Source: Parvibaculum sp. (lineage in GTDB: Bacteria > Pseudomonadota > Alphaproteobacteria > Parvibaculales > Parvibaculaceae). Taken from it: a stretch of DNA of 64,000 bases. Where the stretch lies: positions 1-64,000 of the forward strand of contig NZQM01000151.1 of the NCBI GenBank assembly GCA_002695905.1, in the 5' to 3' direction. The position numbers and the translations under genes were made by a program. Below the pieces are notes generated by a model, which was not told the origin of the DNA, did not search any database, and saw only the letters and a list, made by a program, of their open reading frames with translations. Below are positions 1-8,594 of this stretch, piece by piece; the first letter of the stretch is position 1, and the number at the start of each line of letters is the position of its first letter.

Positions 1-1
1 C

Positions 2-1549
2 ATGACCGACCGTATTCTGATTATTGATTTTGGCAGCCAGGTAACCCAGCTCATTGCCCGCCGGGTCCGTGAAAGTGGCGTTTATAGTGAGATTGTTCCG
101 TTTAACTCGGCGGCAGAAGCGCTTGAAACCTTCGATCCAAAGGCGATTATTTTGTCGGGTGGCCCGGCGAGTGTGACGGGCACCGATACGCCGCGGGCTC
201 CTGAGGCTGTGTTCACGGCGGGTGTACCGGTCCTTGGCATTTGTTACGGCGAACAGACAATGTGTGCCCAGCTGGGCGGGCGCGTCGAGGCCCATGACCA
301 TCAGGAATTCGGGCGTGCCGACATTGAAGTGGTTGAAGACTGCGCACTGTTTGATGGCGTGCTCAAGGCTGGTGACAAAGAACAGGTCTGGATGAGCCAT
401 GGCGACCGGGTGGTAGACCTTCCCGAAGGGTTTAAGACCGTCGCAGTCTCTGAAGGGGCGCCTTACGCCGCCATCGCGGATGAAGCGCGGAAGTTCTATG
501 CGGTTCAGTTCCACCCTGAAGTCGTGCACACGCCCCGTGGCGCCGACCTTCTGAAAAACTTCACCCACAAAATTGCCGGGTGCCAGGGCGACTGGACCAT
601 GGCCGCCTTCAAGGAAACCGAAATCGCCAAGGTGCGCGAACAGGTAGGCTCTGGCCGCGTCATCTGCGGTCTTTCTGGCGGCGTCGATTCCTCTGTTGTG
701 GCGGTGTTGCTTCATGAAGCCATCGGCGATCAGCTGCAATGCGTCTTTGTCGACACCGGCGTCATGCGGGCAGGGGAGGCGGACGAAGTCGTGAACCTCT
801 TCCGCGACCACTACAACATTCCTCTGATCCATTCGGATGCGAGAGACCTCTTCCTCGGTAAGCTTGAGGGGGTGTCAGACCCAGAGAAGAAGCGGAAGAT
901 CATAGGCGCAACATTTATCGACGTCTTCGAAGAAGAAGCAAAGAAGATCGGCGGGGCAGACTTTCTTGCCCAAGGCACGCTCTATCCGGATGTGATTGAA
1001 AGCGTCTCCTTCACAGGGGGCCCGAGCGTCACTATCAAGAGCCATCATAATGTGGGCGGCCTGCCAGAACGCATGAACATGAAATTGGTGGAGCCTCTCC
1101 GCGAACTGTTCAAAGATGAAGTGCGCGTGCTGGGGCGTGAACTGGGCCTGCCCGAAACATTTGTCGGGCGTCACCCGTTTCCGGGACCGGGTCTTGCGAT
1201 CCGTATTCCAGGTGAGATCACTCGCGAGAAAGTGGATATCCTGCAAAAGGCCGATGCGGTCTATCTGGAAGAGATCCGCAAGGCGGGTCTCTATGATGAG
1301 ATATGGCAGGCCTTTGCCGTCCTGTTGCCCGTCCGCTCAGTGGGCGTCATGGGCGACAGCCGGACCTATGATTATGTCTGTGCACTGAGAGCCGTCACCT
1401 CAACAGACGGCATGACCGCTGACTATTACCCGTTTGAACATTCTTTCCTGGGGCGTGTCTCGACACGGATCATCAACGAAGTCCGCGGTATCAACCGGGT
1501 TGTCTATGACGTGACATCCAAACCACCCGGAACCATTGAGTGGGAATAG
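2..1549 (+). CDS. guaA: GMP synthase (glutamine-hydrolysing)
   Basis: Converts XMP to GMP using ATP and glutamine-derived ammonia, the last step of guanine nucleotide synthesis in the cytosol. The 515-residue protein has the full architecture. An N-terminal class I glutamine amidotransferase carries the GICYGEQ nucleophile loop (Cys about 81) and FHPE (His171, Glu173). An ATP-pyrophosphatase domain carries the SGGVDSS P-loop near residues 225-231, followed by the C-terminal dimerisation domain ending in the family-typical PPGTIEWE. Only one base lies before the ATG, so the ribosome site and promoter are outside the window, but the [13 protein letters not shown] start matches the family. The 3' end is a reported integration site for genomic islands in other bacteria, and its last bases recur downstream (see findings). 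Confidence 0.97.
   Translation: MTDRILIIDFGSQVTQLIARRVRESGVYSEIVPFNSAAEALETFDPKAIILSGGPASVTGTDTPRAPEAVFTAGVPVLGICYGEQTMCAQLGGRVEAHDHQEFGRADIEVVEDCALFDGVLKAGDKEQVWMSHGDRVVDLPEGFKTVAVSEGAPYAAIADEARKFYAVQFHPEVVHTPRGADLLKNFTHKIAGCQGDWTMAAFKETEIAKVREQVGSGRVICGLSGGVDSSVVAVLLHEAIGDQLQCVFVDTGVMRAGEADEVVNLFRDHYNIPLIHSDARDLFLGKLEGVSDPEKKRKIIGATFIDVFEEEAKKIGGADFLAQGTLYPDVIESVSFTGGPSVTIKSHHNVGGLPERMNMKLVEPLRELFKDEVRVLGRELGLPETFVGRHPFPGPGLAIRIPGEITREKVDILQKADAVYLEEIRKAGLYDEIWQAFAVLLPVRSVGVMGDSRTYDYVCALRAVTSTDGMTADYYPFEHSFLGRVSTRIINEVRGINRVVYDVTSKPPGTIEWE
1536..1545 (+). repeat. Left copy of a guaA 3'-end direct repeat (candidate attachment site)
   Basis: TTGAGTGGGA lies inside the last codons of guaA and recurs exactly at 2687-2696. 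After two mismatched bases both copies continue with AGC. The pair brackets the AT-richer lipoprotein gene, as duplicated attachment cores do. No integrase is present, so this is a candidate only. Confidence 0.4.
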
Positions 1550-1595
1550 CAATTGAGTCTGCAGATTTATATGGGTTGAGGAACGATGAGAGATA

Positions 1596-1655
1596 AACCA
1601 ATCAGCATTTAAAGAGTTAGCTTAAGGCGGGCGCAAAACTGCCTGTTGATTGGTT
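1596..1655. repeat. Inverted repeat behind guaA
   Basis: AACCAATCA (1596-1604) and TGATTGGTT (1647-1655) are perfect 9-base arms separated by 42 bases. No T-tract follows the right arm, so this is not a standard intrinsic terminator. It could be a weak transcript structure or the remains of an inserted element. Confidence 0.4.
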
Positions 1656-1734
1656 AGCGGCTGACAAATTTCGATTTAGCTTGGAAAACTAACCCTCATT
1701 TGATGAAATAGTCCATTCAATGTGGAGGTGCGCT

Positions 1735-2646
1735 ATGAAGCTAAGAATTGGAATCCTTGTCGCGGTGGGTCTTTTTTTGACCGCGTGCTTCCAAGCAGAA
1801 CCAAAGCTAGATGCTTCAAGTGAGGAACGCTTCAATGAATCGATGCGCGCGGTAAGCGACTCACTTAACCCTGAAATTCGGGAGCGTTTTGCTAAATCAC
1901 TTTTCGCTATTGCTCTTAATCCAAATGGTGATGAGAAACCGGTTCTTGCTCAACTCGTGGAGTTGGCAAACAATAACGACAACTCATCCAATATGATCTT
2001 TCTTAGAGCAGGAGCGATTGTAGACCGCAAAACGGGAATGCAAGTCATCGCGCTCGCAGACCAACGGCGATTGGAGAACTACAAACGTCAACTGTCAGCG
2101 CTCAATGACGAGATAGAGACGCTTCAGGAAGACCTTGATGCCGCAAAAACAAGAGCTGAAGAATCAGAGCGAATTCTAAACGCAATTAGCATTTCGGGCG
2201 CGCTGTACTATTGGAACAATGATAGGTATCTGCGTTCGCCTGCGATTGATTTCAATATCGAGAATAATGGCAGTTTCGCAATCAAACGGATATTTGCACA
2301 CGGTGTCGTAGAAACGCCCGGGCGCTCAATTCCTTGGATTGACGAAGACTTCAATTATGAGTTCACTGGCGGCCTTGAGCCAGGTGAAAGTAAAGCACTC
2401 TCGCTTGCTCCAAACCAATTTGGTTCTTGGGGAAAAGCGGAGTTGAAGGATCGCACTGACCTTGTCATGAGCATAACGTTACTGGACCTGGAAAATGCGG
2501 CGGGCGAAAAAATGGTGAACCCTAGGGGTGCGCTGAGTGTTCCAGAGATTCAATCAAACCTTGAACGCAAGCTTGAGCTAAAAGCTGAGGTTTTGGCAAA
2601 AATCACTGAGGTCCAAGCGACGCTAGGCATCCAAACGGTGAACTAG
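1735..2646 (+). CDS. Putative lipoprotein with a central coiled coil
   Basis: Function unknown. The chosen start (ATG at 1735, not 1720) is six bases behind GGAGG and gives a clean lipoprotein signal: MKLR, a hydrophobic stretch and the lipobox LTAC with Cys18. The mature N-terminus (EPKLDASSEERFNESMRAV) resembles small proteobacterial lipoproteins of the DUF6694 type, from memory only. A strongly heptad-like stretch follows (RQLSALNDEIETLQEDLDAA), then a beta-rich C-terminal part with no motif I recognise. The gene is visibly richer in A/T and in codons such as AAT, GAA and CTT than its neighbours. It lies alone between guaA and a MarR gene, flanked by the 10-base guaA-end repeat, which suggests horizontal acquisition. 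Confidence 0.75.
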   Translation: MKLRIGILVAVGLFLTACFQAEPKLDASSEERFNESMRAVSDSLNPEIRERFAKSLFAIALNPNGDEKPVLAQLVELANNNDNSSNMIFLRAGAIVDRKTGMQVIALADQRRLENYKRQLSALNDEIETLQEDLDAAKTRAEESERILNAISISGALYYWNNDRYLRSPAIDFNIENNGSFAIKRIFAHGVVETPGRSIPWIDEDFNYEFTGGLEPGESKALSLAPNQFGSWGKAELKDRTDLVMSITLLDLENAAGEKMVNPRGALSVPEIQSNLERKLELKAEVLAKITEVQATLGIQTVN

Positions 2647-2686
2647 GTTTGAGCATCTGAAGTGGTTATCATCTGATAAGCTACTG

Positions 2687-2696
2687 TTGAGTGGGA
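2687..2696 (+). repeat. Right copy of the guaA 3'-end direct repeat
   Basis: TTGAGTGGGA is identical to 1536-1545 within guaA. It lies 40 bases past the lipoprotein stop codon, in the gap before the MarR gene, where a right-hand attachment site would be expected for a roughly 1.15-kb insert. Confidence 0.4.
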
Positions 2697-2784
2697 CAAG
2701 CTTCAGATTGGAGTAGACCCACCCACCACTGTTTCTAGTCGTTGGATGGCGATTGGGGCTGGACGGCTCTGAGGAGGGGAACAC

Positions 2785-3285
2785 CTACGCTAGATCATCA
2801 ATGATTTCTGAGATCCGCTGAAAAAAGTGGAGACCCTGATTGATCTCTTCATCAGTCATGGTCTCAATGATGCGCTGAATAAAGGCATCTCCACGGCGGG
2901 TCATCCCATCCACGAACTTTTCACCAGCACGCGTGAGGGTCACGACCTTTTCGCGGCCGGAATGGGCAGCTTCCTCCACAGTCAGCAGCGAGAGAGGTTC
3001 CCTCGCCATGCCTCTGATTGCCTTTGTGATCGCCGCCCCGGAAATTTCAAACCAGGCGCCTAGATGGCGCTCAATATCTTTCCGGTTCATCAGCCTACCA
3101 TCGGTGCCTTCCGAGTGGATCAACCACAGAATGGCGACCTGATGACGTCCTATTTCACCCCCGCGCATGGAATCTTCCACGCGCAAACCGGCTTTATAGT
3201 GAATTGGATAGTAGAACTCGAGAAAACGTCTCGCTGCGTCTGCCGGAGCTTGTTCACCCCGTTCCTTTGTTTTGTTCTTAGACAT
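2785..3285 (-). CDS. MarR-family transcriptional regulator
   Basis: A small winged-helix DNA-binding protein, expected to act as a dimer that releases DNA on binding a ligand. The body shows the MarR pattern: an N-terminal helix (AARRFLEFYYPIHY), a helix-turn-helix region (RKDIERHLGAWFEISGAAITKAIRGM) and a wing followed by a long C-terminal dimerisation helix (DEEINQGLHFFQRISEIIDDLA). The ORF track begins at a TTG (3297). The ATG at 3285 (MSKNKTK) is the more ordinary start, though its ribosome site is weak. The gene points away from the P450 across a short AT-rich gap with an inverted repeat, the usual arrangement for a local repressor controlling both genes. The inducer is unknown. Confidence 0.85.
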   Translation of the reverse strand: MSKNKTKERGEQAPADAARRFLEFYYPIHYKAGLRVEDSMRGGEIGRHQVAILWLIHSEGTDGRLMNRKDIERHLGAWFEISGAAITKAIRGMAREPLSLLTVEEAAHSGREKVVTLTRAGEKFVDGMTRRGDAFIQRIIETMTDEEINQGLHFFQRISEIIDDLA

Positions 3286-3357
3286 GAATATCGCCAATCC
3301 CTTGGGTCTTTTGAGGAAATTCTAGGTCGCTCTTGAGTGTTCGTCAGGCTTAAAAAG

Positions 3358-3386
3358 TTTACAAAAGAAATAATTTATGATGTAAA
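3358..3386. promoter_or_regulatory. Candidate operator/promoter between the MarR gene and the P450 gene
   Basis: TTTACA (3358-3363) and TGTAAA (3381-3386) form an inverted repeat with a 17-base AT-rich spacer in the divergent gap. The spacing equals that of -35 and -10 hexamers, so the palindrome may overlap a plus-strand promoter for the P450 gene. A MarR dimer is the natural candidate reader. This is inferred from position and symmetry only. Confidence 0.4.
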
Positions 3387-3412
3387 TTAAAAATCTTATG
3401 GGGGAAGAAAAG

Positions 3413-4660
3413 ATGAACGCATCCGAAATCGCAACTGATTTGGCGCGTCTGACCGCGCCGTCGACCATCGCAGACCCTTACCCACTATATGACCGATTGC
3501 GATCTGTGTGTCCGGTGAAGGGATATGCGGATTACCCACCAGGCACCGTGCCCGGTCAGGATGAGCCGGTGTCGGCCTGGGTGCTTCTTTCCTACGATCA
3601 TGTTGCTGCCGCGGCGCGCGACCATCGCACATTCTCTTCGAGGGATCCGTTGCAGGAGGCGTCTTCAGCTCCAACACTCATGCTGGTCAATCACGACAAT
3701 CCGGAACATGACCGTTTGCGGGGGATCGTGAACCTGGCCTTTTCACGCAAACGCATAGAGGCGGAAGCACCTGCTGTTCGAGCGATTGTTGAAGAACTGT
3801 TGAGCGAACTGGAGCCGCAGGATGTCGACGTGATGGAAAAGGTGGCGTCAGTCCTGCCAGCACGTGTGATGGTGCACTTGCTTGGGCTGCCACCCGCAGA
3901 CGCAGATCGATTTCGTCACTGGGCGACCGCCTTTATGCTCTCTGCGGATTTGACGGCAGAACAGCGTCAGGCGAGCAATGAAGAGCTTGCAGCCTATTTT
4001 ATTGAAAAAGTCTCCGCCATGGCCGGTGCCATCGCAGCCGGAGAGGCCGTACCAGATTGCCTGATGCGCGCACTTCTTGAGGCCGAAGCGGATGGAGAAA
4101 AACTCTCGGTAGAAGAGGTCATCCGGTTCTGCATAACCCTCGTAGTGGCCGGTGCTGAAACCACGACCTTTTTGATCGGCAACCTGCTCTACAATCTAGC
4201 GACCATGAAACAGGTACACCAACGTCTGAAAGACGACCCAGCGCTTCTGCTGCCTTTCATCGATGAAACCTTGCGTCACTCTGGGCCGCCGCAGCGTCTT
4301 TTCCGGATAGCAACCGAAAATGTGTGTGTTGGTAATGCAGACATCAAGAAGGGTGATTGGGTGGCGCTCTTCTTTGCGGCCGCCAATCACGATCCCGCCG
4401 TCTTTCCAGACCCTGGTCGTTTCGACATGGACAGGCCCAACCTCAACAAACAGCTCACATTAGGTATTGGCATTCACCATTGTCTCGGATCAGCACTGGC
4501 AAAGCTGGAAGCGCGTGTGCTGTTGGAAGGCGTTTTGGCCCGTGGTGATGAGATCATGTTCGGCGGATCTTTTCCCGTTCCCCAGACTGCGAGCCTGTTG
4601 AATCATGGCTTTGAGCGATTGGTTCTACGGTTCGTCCGCAAGGCAGAGGAGGCCGCATGA
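3413..4660 (+). CDS. Cytochrome P450 monooxygenase
   Basis: A soluble bacterial P450 of about 415 residues; such enzymes insert one oxygen atom into an organic substrate using electrons from a ferredoxin or similar partner. The ATG at 3413 is preferred over 3398 because GGGGAAG lies directly upstream of it. Visible landmarks are the I-helix oxygen-activation motif AGAETTT (about 246-252), the K-helix ExxR as ETLR (285-288), and the haem loop [10 protein letters not shown] with the axial Cys at about 357. The phenylalanine normally seven residues before that Cys is leucine here. No ferredoxin or reductase gene is nearby. It overlaps the SnoaL-like gene and faces a MarR regulator, which suggests an inducible oxidation of a lipophilic or xenobiotic compound. 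The substrate cannot be told. Confidence 0.93.
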   Translation: MNASEIATDLARLTAPSTIADPYPLYDRLRSVCPVKGYADYPPGTVPGQDEPVSAWVLLSYDHVAAAARDHRTFSSRDPLQEASSAPTLMLVNHDNPEHDRLRGIVNLAFSRKRIEAEAPAVRAIVEELLSELEPQDVDVMEKVASVLPARVMVHLLGLPPADADRFRHWATAFMLSADLTAEQRQASNEELAAYFIEKVSAMAGAIAAGEAVPDCLMRALLEAEADGEKLSVEEVIRFCITLVVAGAETTTFLIGNLLYNLATMKQVHQRLKDDPALLLPFIDETLRHSGPPQRLFRIATENVCVGNADIKKGDWVALFFAAANHDPAVFPDPGRFDMDRPNLNKQLTLGIGIHHCLGSALAKLEARVLLEGVLARGDEIMFGGSFPVPQTASLLNHGFERLVLRFVRKAEEAA

Positions 4661-5064
4661 TGGATAGCGAGCAGAATATTGAGCAAACGCAAAAACTCTT
4701 TGAAGCCTTTGGCGCAGGAGATGTTTCTCGCATACTCGAATTTGTTACTGACGACATACTGATTGAATTTTATGGCCCTGAAGACATCATTCCCTATGCG
4801 GGCACCTACAAGGGGCGCGATGAAGCCAGATCCTTCTTTGAGACGGTTCTCTCTTCAGTCAACATTCACGTGTTTGAGCCGGAGGAATTTCTGGCGGACA
4901 AAGACAAGGTGATTGTCACGGGACACCTGCACCTCACGCCAAAGGCAACAGGGGGCACCATCAAGTCGGATTTTGTTCACGTGATTACAATGACGGGGGG
5001 CAAGTGGTCGCGTTTTCGCGATTTCATGAACACCGCCGTGGCCGCAGACGCATTTTCCCGCTGA
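4657..5064 (+). CDS. SnoaL/NTF2-like small protein
   Basis: A 135-residue protein with the NTF2-like cone fold signature: an N-terminal helix pair ([46 protein letters not shown]), then the strand-rich half ending in [17 protein letters not shown]. Family members include polyketide cyclases, ketosteroid isomerase-like enzymes and limonene-epoxide hydrolase-like enzymes, and many have no known activity. Its ATG overlaps the P450 stop (ATGATG, with a second possible ATG at 4660), so the two are translationally coupled. It probably acts on the P450 product or substrate, but no catalytic residue assignment is safe. Confidence 0.85.
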   Translation: MMDSEQNIEQTQKLFEAFGAGDVSRILEFVTDDILIEFYGPEDIIPYAGTYKGRDEARSFFETVLSSVNIHVFEPEEFLADKDKVIVTGHLHLTPKATGGTIKSDFVHVITMTGGKWSRFRDFMNTAVAADAFSR

Positions 5065-5133
5065 CAGGCTGTTCCCACACTCCCTAAAGGCAGGTAGTCT
5101 TTCGCCAAGATCGGTTGCGGTGAAGGAAGTGGC

Positions 5134-5670
5134 ATGCGTGGAATGCAAGGTTTGTTGATTATTGGGGTGCTGCTGGGGTCCGTCGGTGCCGTTCACGCGA
5201 ATGGTGTGGAAGACAACAATAATTGCTACGAGCAGTTCCGTGGCGGCGACATGAAGCTCGCCATTTACTATTGCAGCAGAGCCATTCAGTCCGGCGACCT
5301 GGAGCGGGGCGACATGGTGGTGGCCCTGCTCAATCGTGGTGTTGCCTATAAAAATACCGGCAATCTGGAAATGGCTGTTGTGGACTATTCATCCGCGCTT
5401 GAGCTGTCGCCCAGCGACGCGCTGCTCTTTTCAAACCGCGCCAACGCCTACCGCGAGTTGAATAGGCCCGTAGAGGCGATGAGCGACATCAATCGGTCGA
5501 TTGAGCTGAACCCGGAGAACCCCGCAGCTTTCTATGTTCGCGGTCTCTTGTTTGAAGCGATGGGCGATCAAGAGAATGCGCGTCGTGACTTCTTGCGCGC
5601 GCACGAAATCAGCCCGGACGACAAAGAGTTCCGCGAGCGTGCAGAAGCGCTGGGTGCTGGCGGTCAATAA
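5134..5670 (+). CDS. Secreted or periplasmic TPR-repeat protein
   Basis: A 178-residue protein beginning with a cleavable-looking signal (MRGMQGLLIIGVLLGSVGAVHANG) and followed by about three tetratricopeptide repeats, seen in stretches such as ALLNRGVAYKNTGNLEMAVVDYSSALELSP, ALLFSNRANAYRELNRPVEAMSDI and AAFYVRGLLFEAMGD. TPR repeats form helical scaffolds for protein contacts, and no enzymatic motif is present. AAGGAAG just upstream supports the start. It lies 70 bases after the SnoaL-like gene and 24 bases before a membrane protein on the same strand, so it may share a transcript with the latter. The partner is unknown. Confidence 0.8.
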   Translation: MRGMQGLLIIGVLLGSVGAVHANGVEDNNNCYEQFRGGDMKLAIYYCSRAIQSGDLERGDMVVALLNRGVAYKNTGNLEMAVVDYSSALELSPSDALLFSNRANAYRELNRPVEAMSDINRSIELNPENPAAFYVRGLLFEAMGDQENARRDFLRAHEISPDDKEFRERAEALGAGGQ

Positions 5671-5694
5671 GGAAATAGGGGCAGGGGACAGTAT

Positions 5695-6495
5695 ATGGCA
5701 AAGCTCGACATAGTTGGGACGGTGACGGAGTCTTATAAAGGCGCCTGGTCTCACTTTGGCGATATGGTGAAACTCGTTTGGGCACCGGTCGTGGTCTATA
5801 TCGCGGCAAACATTCTCCACTCACTGTCGGTTCAATCGATCACAGAAGAAATTGACCCATCAGATATGGAGGCGATGTTCCAGGCCAGCGGGGGGTGGCA
5901 GGCTGCCGCTGTGACTCTGCTGGGACTGTTTCTATGGCCGATCATCGCAGTGGCGTGGCACCGGTTCATCTTGCTGGGTGAAACAAGTTCCTCAGCTCTC
6001 TATTTCAAATTTGGCCGTCGGGAAGCACGGTTTTTACTGACATCAATCTTCCTATCGCTTTTAGTTGTCCCAGGTGTGTTGGTCATGATTGTGGGAGCGG
6101 GTACGGCTCTGTCGGTTTTCGCGGTCCCCGTGGGGCTGGTGCTGATGGTTGCGGGGCTTGCCTATGCGCTGCGTCTCTCACTCCTGCTTCCTGCCGTGGC
6201 AACGGACGCGGCCGTTGATGCGCGGGCGATCCTTGAGGCCACGCAGGATAATGTGCTCCGCATTTTCGGAGCTCACATCCTCAACATACTGGCTCTCCTG
6301 GCAATCGCGATTGTCGTCAGCATTCTTATTGGCATCGTCGCCTTGGTAATGGGCCCAGTGATTGGGATTATTGGGGGCGCGGTTCTTGGTGTGTTTGCGC
6401 AGATCATTTCTGTCGCCATTCTCTCCGTCATGTACAGAGATTTGGTGCTCTCCGGGCAGAGCGCGGTGAGCCCACCGGATATCCAGGTTCACTGA
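5695..6495 (+). CDS. Multi-pass inner-membrane protein of unknown function
   Basis: A 266-residue protein rich in hydrophobic stretches, with roughly five to six predicted membrane segments, among them a segment with LLGLFLWPIIAVAWHRFIL, LTSIFLSLLVVPGVLVMIVGAG, a segment with VGLVLMVAGLAYALRLSLLLPAVA and the C-terminal pair ILALLAIAIVVSILIGIVALVMGPVIGIIGG. The pattern of a GAW-containing N-terminus, a WHRF segment and paired C-terminal helices recalls glycerophosphoryl-diester-phosphodiesterase-associated and DUF4013-like membrane domains, but I cannot assign it to a family firmly. It follows the TPR gene closely. No catalytic residues are evident. Confidence 0.75.
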   Translation: MAKLDIVGTVTESYKGAWSHFGDMVKLVWAPVVVYIAANILHSLSVQSITEEIDPSDMEAMFQASGGWQAAAVTLLGLFLWPIIAVAWHRFILLGETSSSALYFKFGRREARFLLTSIFLSLLVVPGVLVMIVGAGTALSVFAVPVGLVLMVAGLAYALRLSLLLPAVATDAAVDARAILEATQDNVLRIFGAHILNILALLAIAIVVSILIGIVALVMGPVIGIIGGAVLGVFAQIISVAILSVMYRDLVLSGQSAVSPPDIQVH

Positions 6496-6601
6496 CCCGA
6501 TTATACTCCGGGCGGTCTCCGTCATTGAAAGACCGAAACCGGCGAGCTGTGCCTCACCATTCTCACTAGATTGCGCCAACGCAATTTATGGAGAAGGTTG
6601 A

Positions 6602-7378
6602 ATGGTGAAGACAAACAAATCATGCGAGGGCAAGGTCGCTATTGTGACAGGAGCGAGTTCCGGTATTGGACGCGCGACAGCTTTGCGGCTCGCATCGGAA
6701 GGAGCCGCAGTGGTGGCAGGCGCCAGACGCCAGGTTGAACTCGACACCCTGACTTCTGAAATTGAATCAGAAGGTGGAAGAGCTGTCGCAGTCGCCGGAG
6801 ACGCCACCGAAGAGCCTTTTGCCAGTGAGTTGGTGGAGCGCGCCCGTCTGGACTTTGGCGGTTTGGACATCGCCATAAATGCGGCGGGAACGCTTGGGCC
6901 CATGGGACCGGTGATCGATTTGGGCCACGATCAGTGGGACTCAGTCCTGGCGACAAATCTCACCAGCGCATTTCTCGGCGCCAAGCACCAGATCCCAGCA
7001 ATGCTCGAACGCGGGGCAGGGTCGATCATTTTTGTGAGTTCATTTGTTGGCTACACAGCCGCAATGCCCGGCGTCGCAGCCTATGCAGCCAGTAAGGCAG
7101 GGATGATAGGCCTCATGAAAACGCTTGCTGTTGAGTATGGCGCAAAGGGCATTCGCTCCAATGCGCTGCTTCCCGGTGGTACCCAAACGGCGATGGCGGA
7201 CGTCATGGCAGACACAGATGAGATGCGAGAATTAGTTCGTGAGATACACGCACTGAAGCGCATCTCCGAGCCTTACGAGCAGGCTGACGCAGCTCTTTTC
7301 CTTGCTTCAGACGCCTCATCCTTTGTCACCGGTACGGCAATGCTGGTGGATGGGGGTGTCTCAATCAGCAAAACATGA
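6602..7378 (+). CDS. SDR-family NAD(P)-dependent oxidoreductase
   Basis: A 258-residue classical short-chain dehydrogenase/reductase. It has the cofactor-binding TGASSGIG motif (residues 16-23), the NAAG motif near residue 92, a catalytic serine in IIFVSS, and the YxxxK catalytic pair as YAASK. The C-terminal SFVTGTAMLVDGG ending is typical of the family. Substrate class cannot be read from sequence; relatives reduce ketones or oxidise secondary alcohols. It closes the accessory block that starts with the MarR/P450 pair. A P450 and an SDR together would suit stepwise oxidation of a hydrophobic compound, but about 1.5 kb of unrelated genes separates them, so the link is a guess. Confidence 0.9.
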   Translation: MVKTNKSCEGKVAIVTGASSGIGRATALRLASEGAAVVAGARRQVELDTLTSEIESEGGRAVAVAGDATEEPFASELVERARLDFGGLDIAINAAGTLGPMGPVIDLGHDQWDSVLATNLTSAFLGAKHQIPAMLERGAGSIIFVSSFVGYTAAMPGVAAYAASKAGMIGLMKTLAVEYGAKGIRSNALLPGGTQTAMADVMADTDEMRELVREIHALKRISEPYEQADAALFLASDASSFVTGTAMLVDGGVSISKT

Positions 7379-7485
7379 CTGAAATCGGGCATAAAGTTAA
7401 CGTGGTAAAGCTATAAGAGATTGAATTCATTGGGAAAAAATGGGTGTCTGCCGACGCTTGACCAAGACCTCCAATTGCCCCATAT

Positions 7486-7547
7486 GCAGGGGCATTGACC
7501 GCCCCCCGGGTCATTCTCCGGGCACCCTTTGTGGGTGAAACGCGATC
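7486..7547. promoter_or_regulatory. Hairpin-rich leader region before panB
   Basis: Three short inverted repeats follow one another: TGCCCC/GGGGCA (7486-7504), CCCGG/CCGGG (7515-7532) and CACCC/GGGTG (7533-7547). A further GTTTTG/CAAAAC pair lies nearer the start codon. One of them may end the upstream SDR transcript, though no clean T-tract follows. I recognise no riboswitch. Confidence 0.3.
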
Positions 7548-7612
7548 AAATTGAGCAAACGGCGTTTTGTTTTGATTGGATCAACGCAAAACTCTAATTG
7601 GAGACCGGATCC

Positions 7613-8437
7613 ATGTCGGTTCACACCAAGATCAAGCGCATTACCGTTCCAGAGATCATGGCGCGTAAGGGCAAGACACCCATCGTGTCACTGACTGCCT
7701 ATCACGCGCACACAGCGCGCTACATTGACCCCTATGTCGACTTTCTTTTGGTCGGCGATAGCCTTGGAATGGTCATGTACGGCATGGAAAATACGCTGGG
7801 TGTGACCATCGACATGATGATCGCCCATGGTGCGGCTGTTGTCCGTGGCACCGAGCGGGCCTTGGTTGTGGTGGATATGCCATTTGGTTCCTACGAAGAA
7901 TCGCCGGAAATCGCCTTCCGCAACGCCTGCCGGATCATCAAGGAGACGGGCTGCACCGCCGTGAAGCTCGAAGGCGGTGCGCGTATGGGCCCCACCATTA
8001 AGTATCTGAGCGAGCGGGGCATCCCGGTGATGGCTCATATCGGCCTCACCCCCCAAAGCACCAATGTGATGGGCGGCTTTAAGACACAAGGCCGGGTTGA
8101 GGCAGACTGGGCGGAGATTGAGAACGATGCCCTCGTCATCTCCGAATCCGGCGCCTTTGCTGTTGTTCTTGAAGGGATGGCAGAGCCGCTGGCCGCGAAA
8201 ATTTCGGGACAGATCAGCATTCCTGCCATCGGCATCGGTGCATCTGCGGCCTGCGATGGCCAGATTCTGGTGCTGGAAGACATGCTGGGTCTCTCGTCTA
8301 AGCCACCAAAATTCGTTAAGGAGTTCGCGACTCTGGGCGCTGCGATTGCCGGTGCGGCAGAAGCCTATGCCGACGAAGTGCGGGGTCGGGCGTTTCCGGC
8401 GAAAGAGCACACTTATGCCATGAAGAAGGTCGAATGA
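7613..8437 (+). CDS. panB: 3-methyl-2-oxobutanoate hydroxymethyltransferase
   Basis: First committed step of pantothenate (coenzyme A) synthesis: transfers a hydroxymethyl group from methylene-tetrahydrofolate to alpha-ketoisovalerate, in the cytosol. The 274-residue protein matches the family throughout, with [19 protein letters not shown] (metal and substrate loop), [19 protein letters not shown] and [11 protein letters not shown]. The track begins at a TTG (7598), but the ATG at 7613 gives the usual length and has GGAG upstream. No panC follows, so pantothenate genes are dispersed in this genome. Confidence 0.95.
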   Translation: MSVHTKIKRITVPEIMARKGKTPIVSLTAYHAHTARYIDPYVDFLLVGDSLGMVMYGMENTLGVTIDMMIAHGAAVVRGTERALVVVDMPFGSYEESPEIAFRNACRIIKETGCTAVKLEGGARMGPTIKYLSERGIPVMAHIGLTPQSTNVMGGFKTQGRVEADWAEIENDALVISESGAFAVVLEGMAEPLAAKISGQISIPAIGIGASAACDGQILVLEDMLGLSSKPPKFVKEFATLGAAIAGAAEAYADEVRGRAFPAKEHTYAMKKVE

Positions 8438-8594
8438 GCCGACACCGGGGCTGTTAAACTAAATCGTCTTTCCATCCCATTTGGGAGTGGAAGCACGGTT
8501 GGCAAGTCATTGAATTGACGTTACTTTACGGCCGCAAGACCGCCATCAGGACTGCCATTGAGGCAGACGCCTCGACCTATTTCGGAGACTATTC

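Noticed and set aside
1550-7380. A full mobile genetic element in the accessory block
   Set aside because: No transposase, integrase, resolvase, toxin-antitoxin pair or phage gene is present; only the small guaA-repeat bracket supports an insertion.
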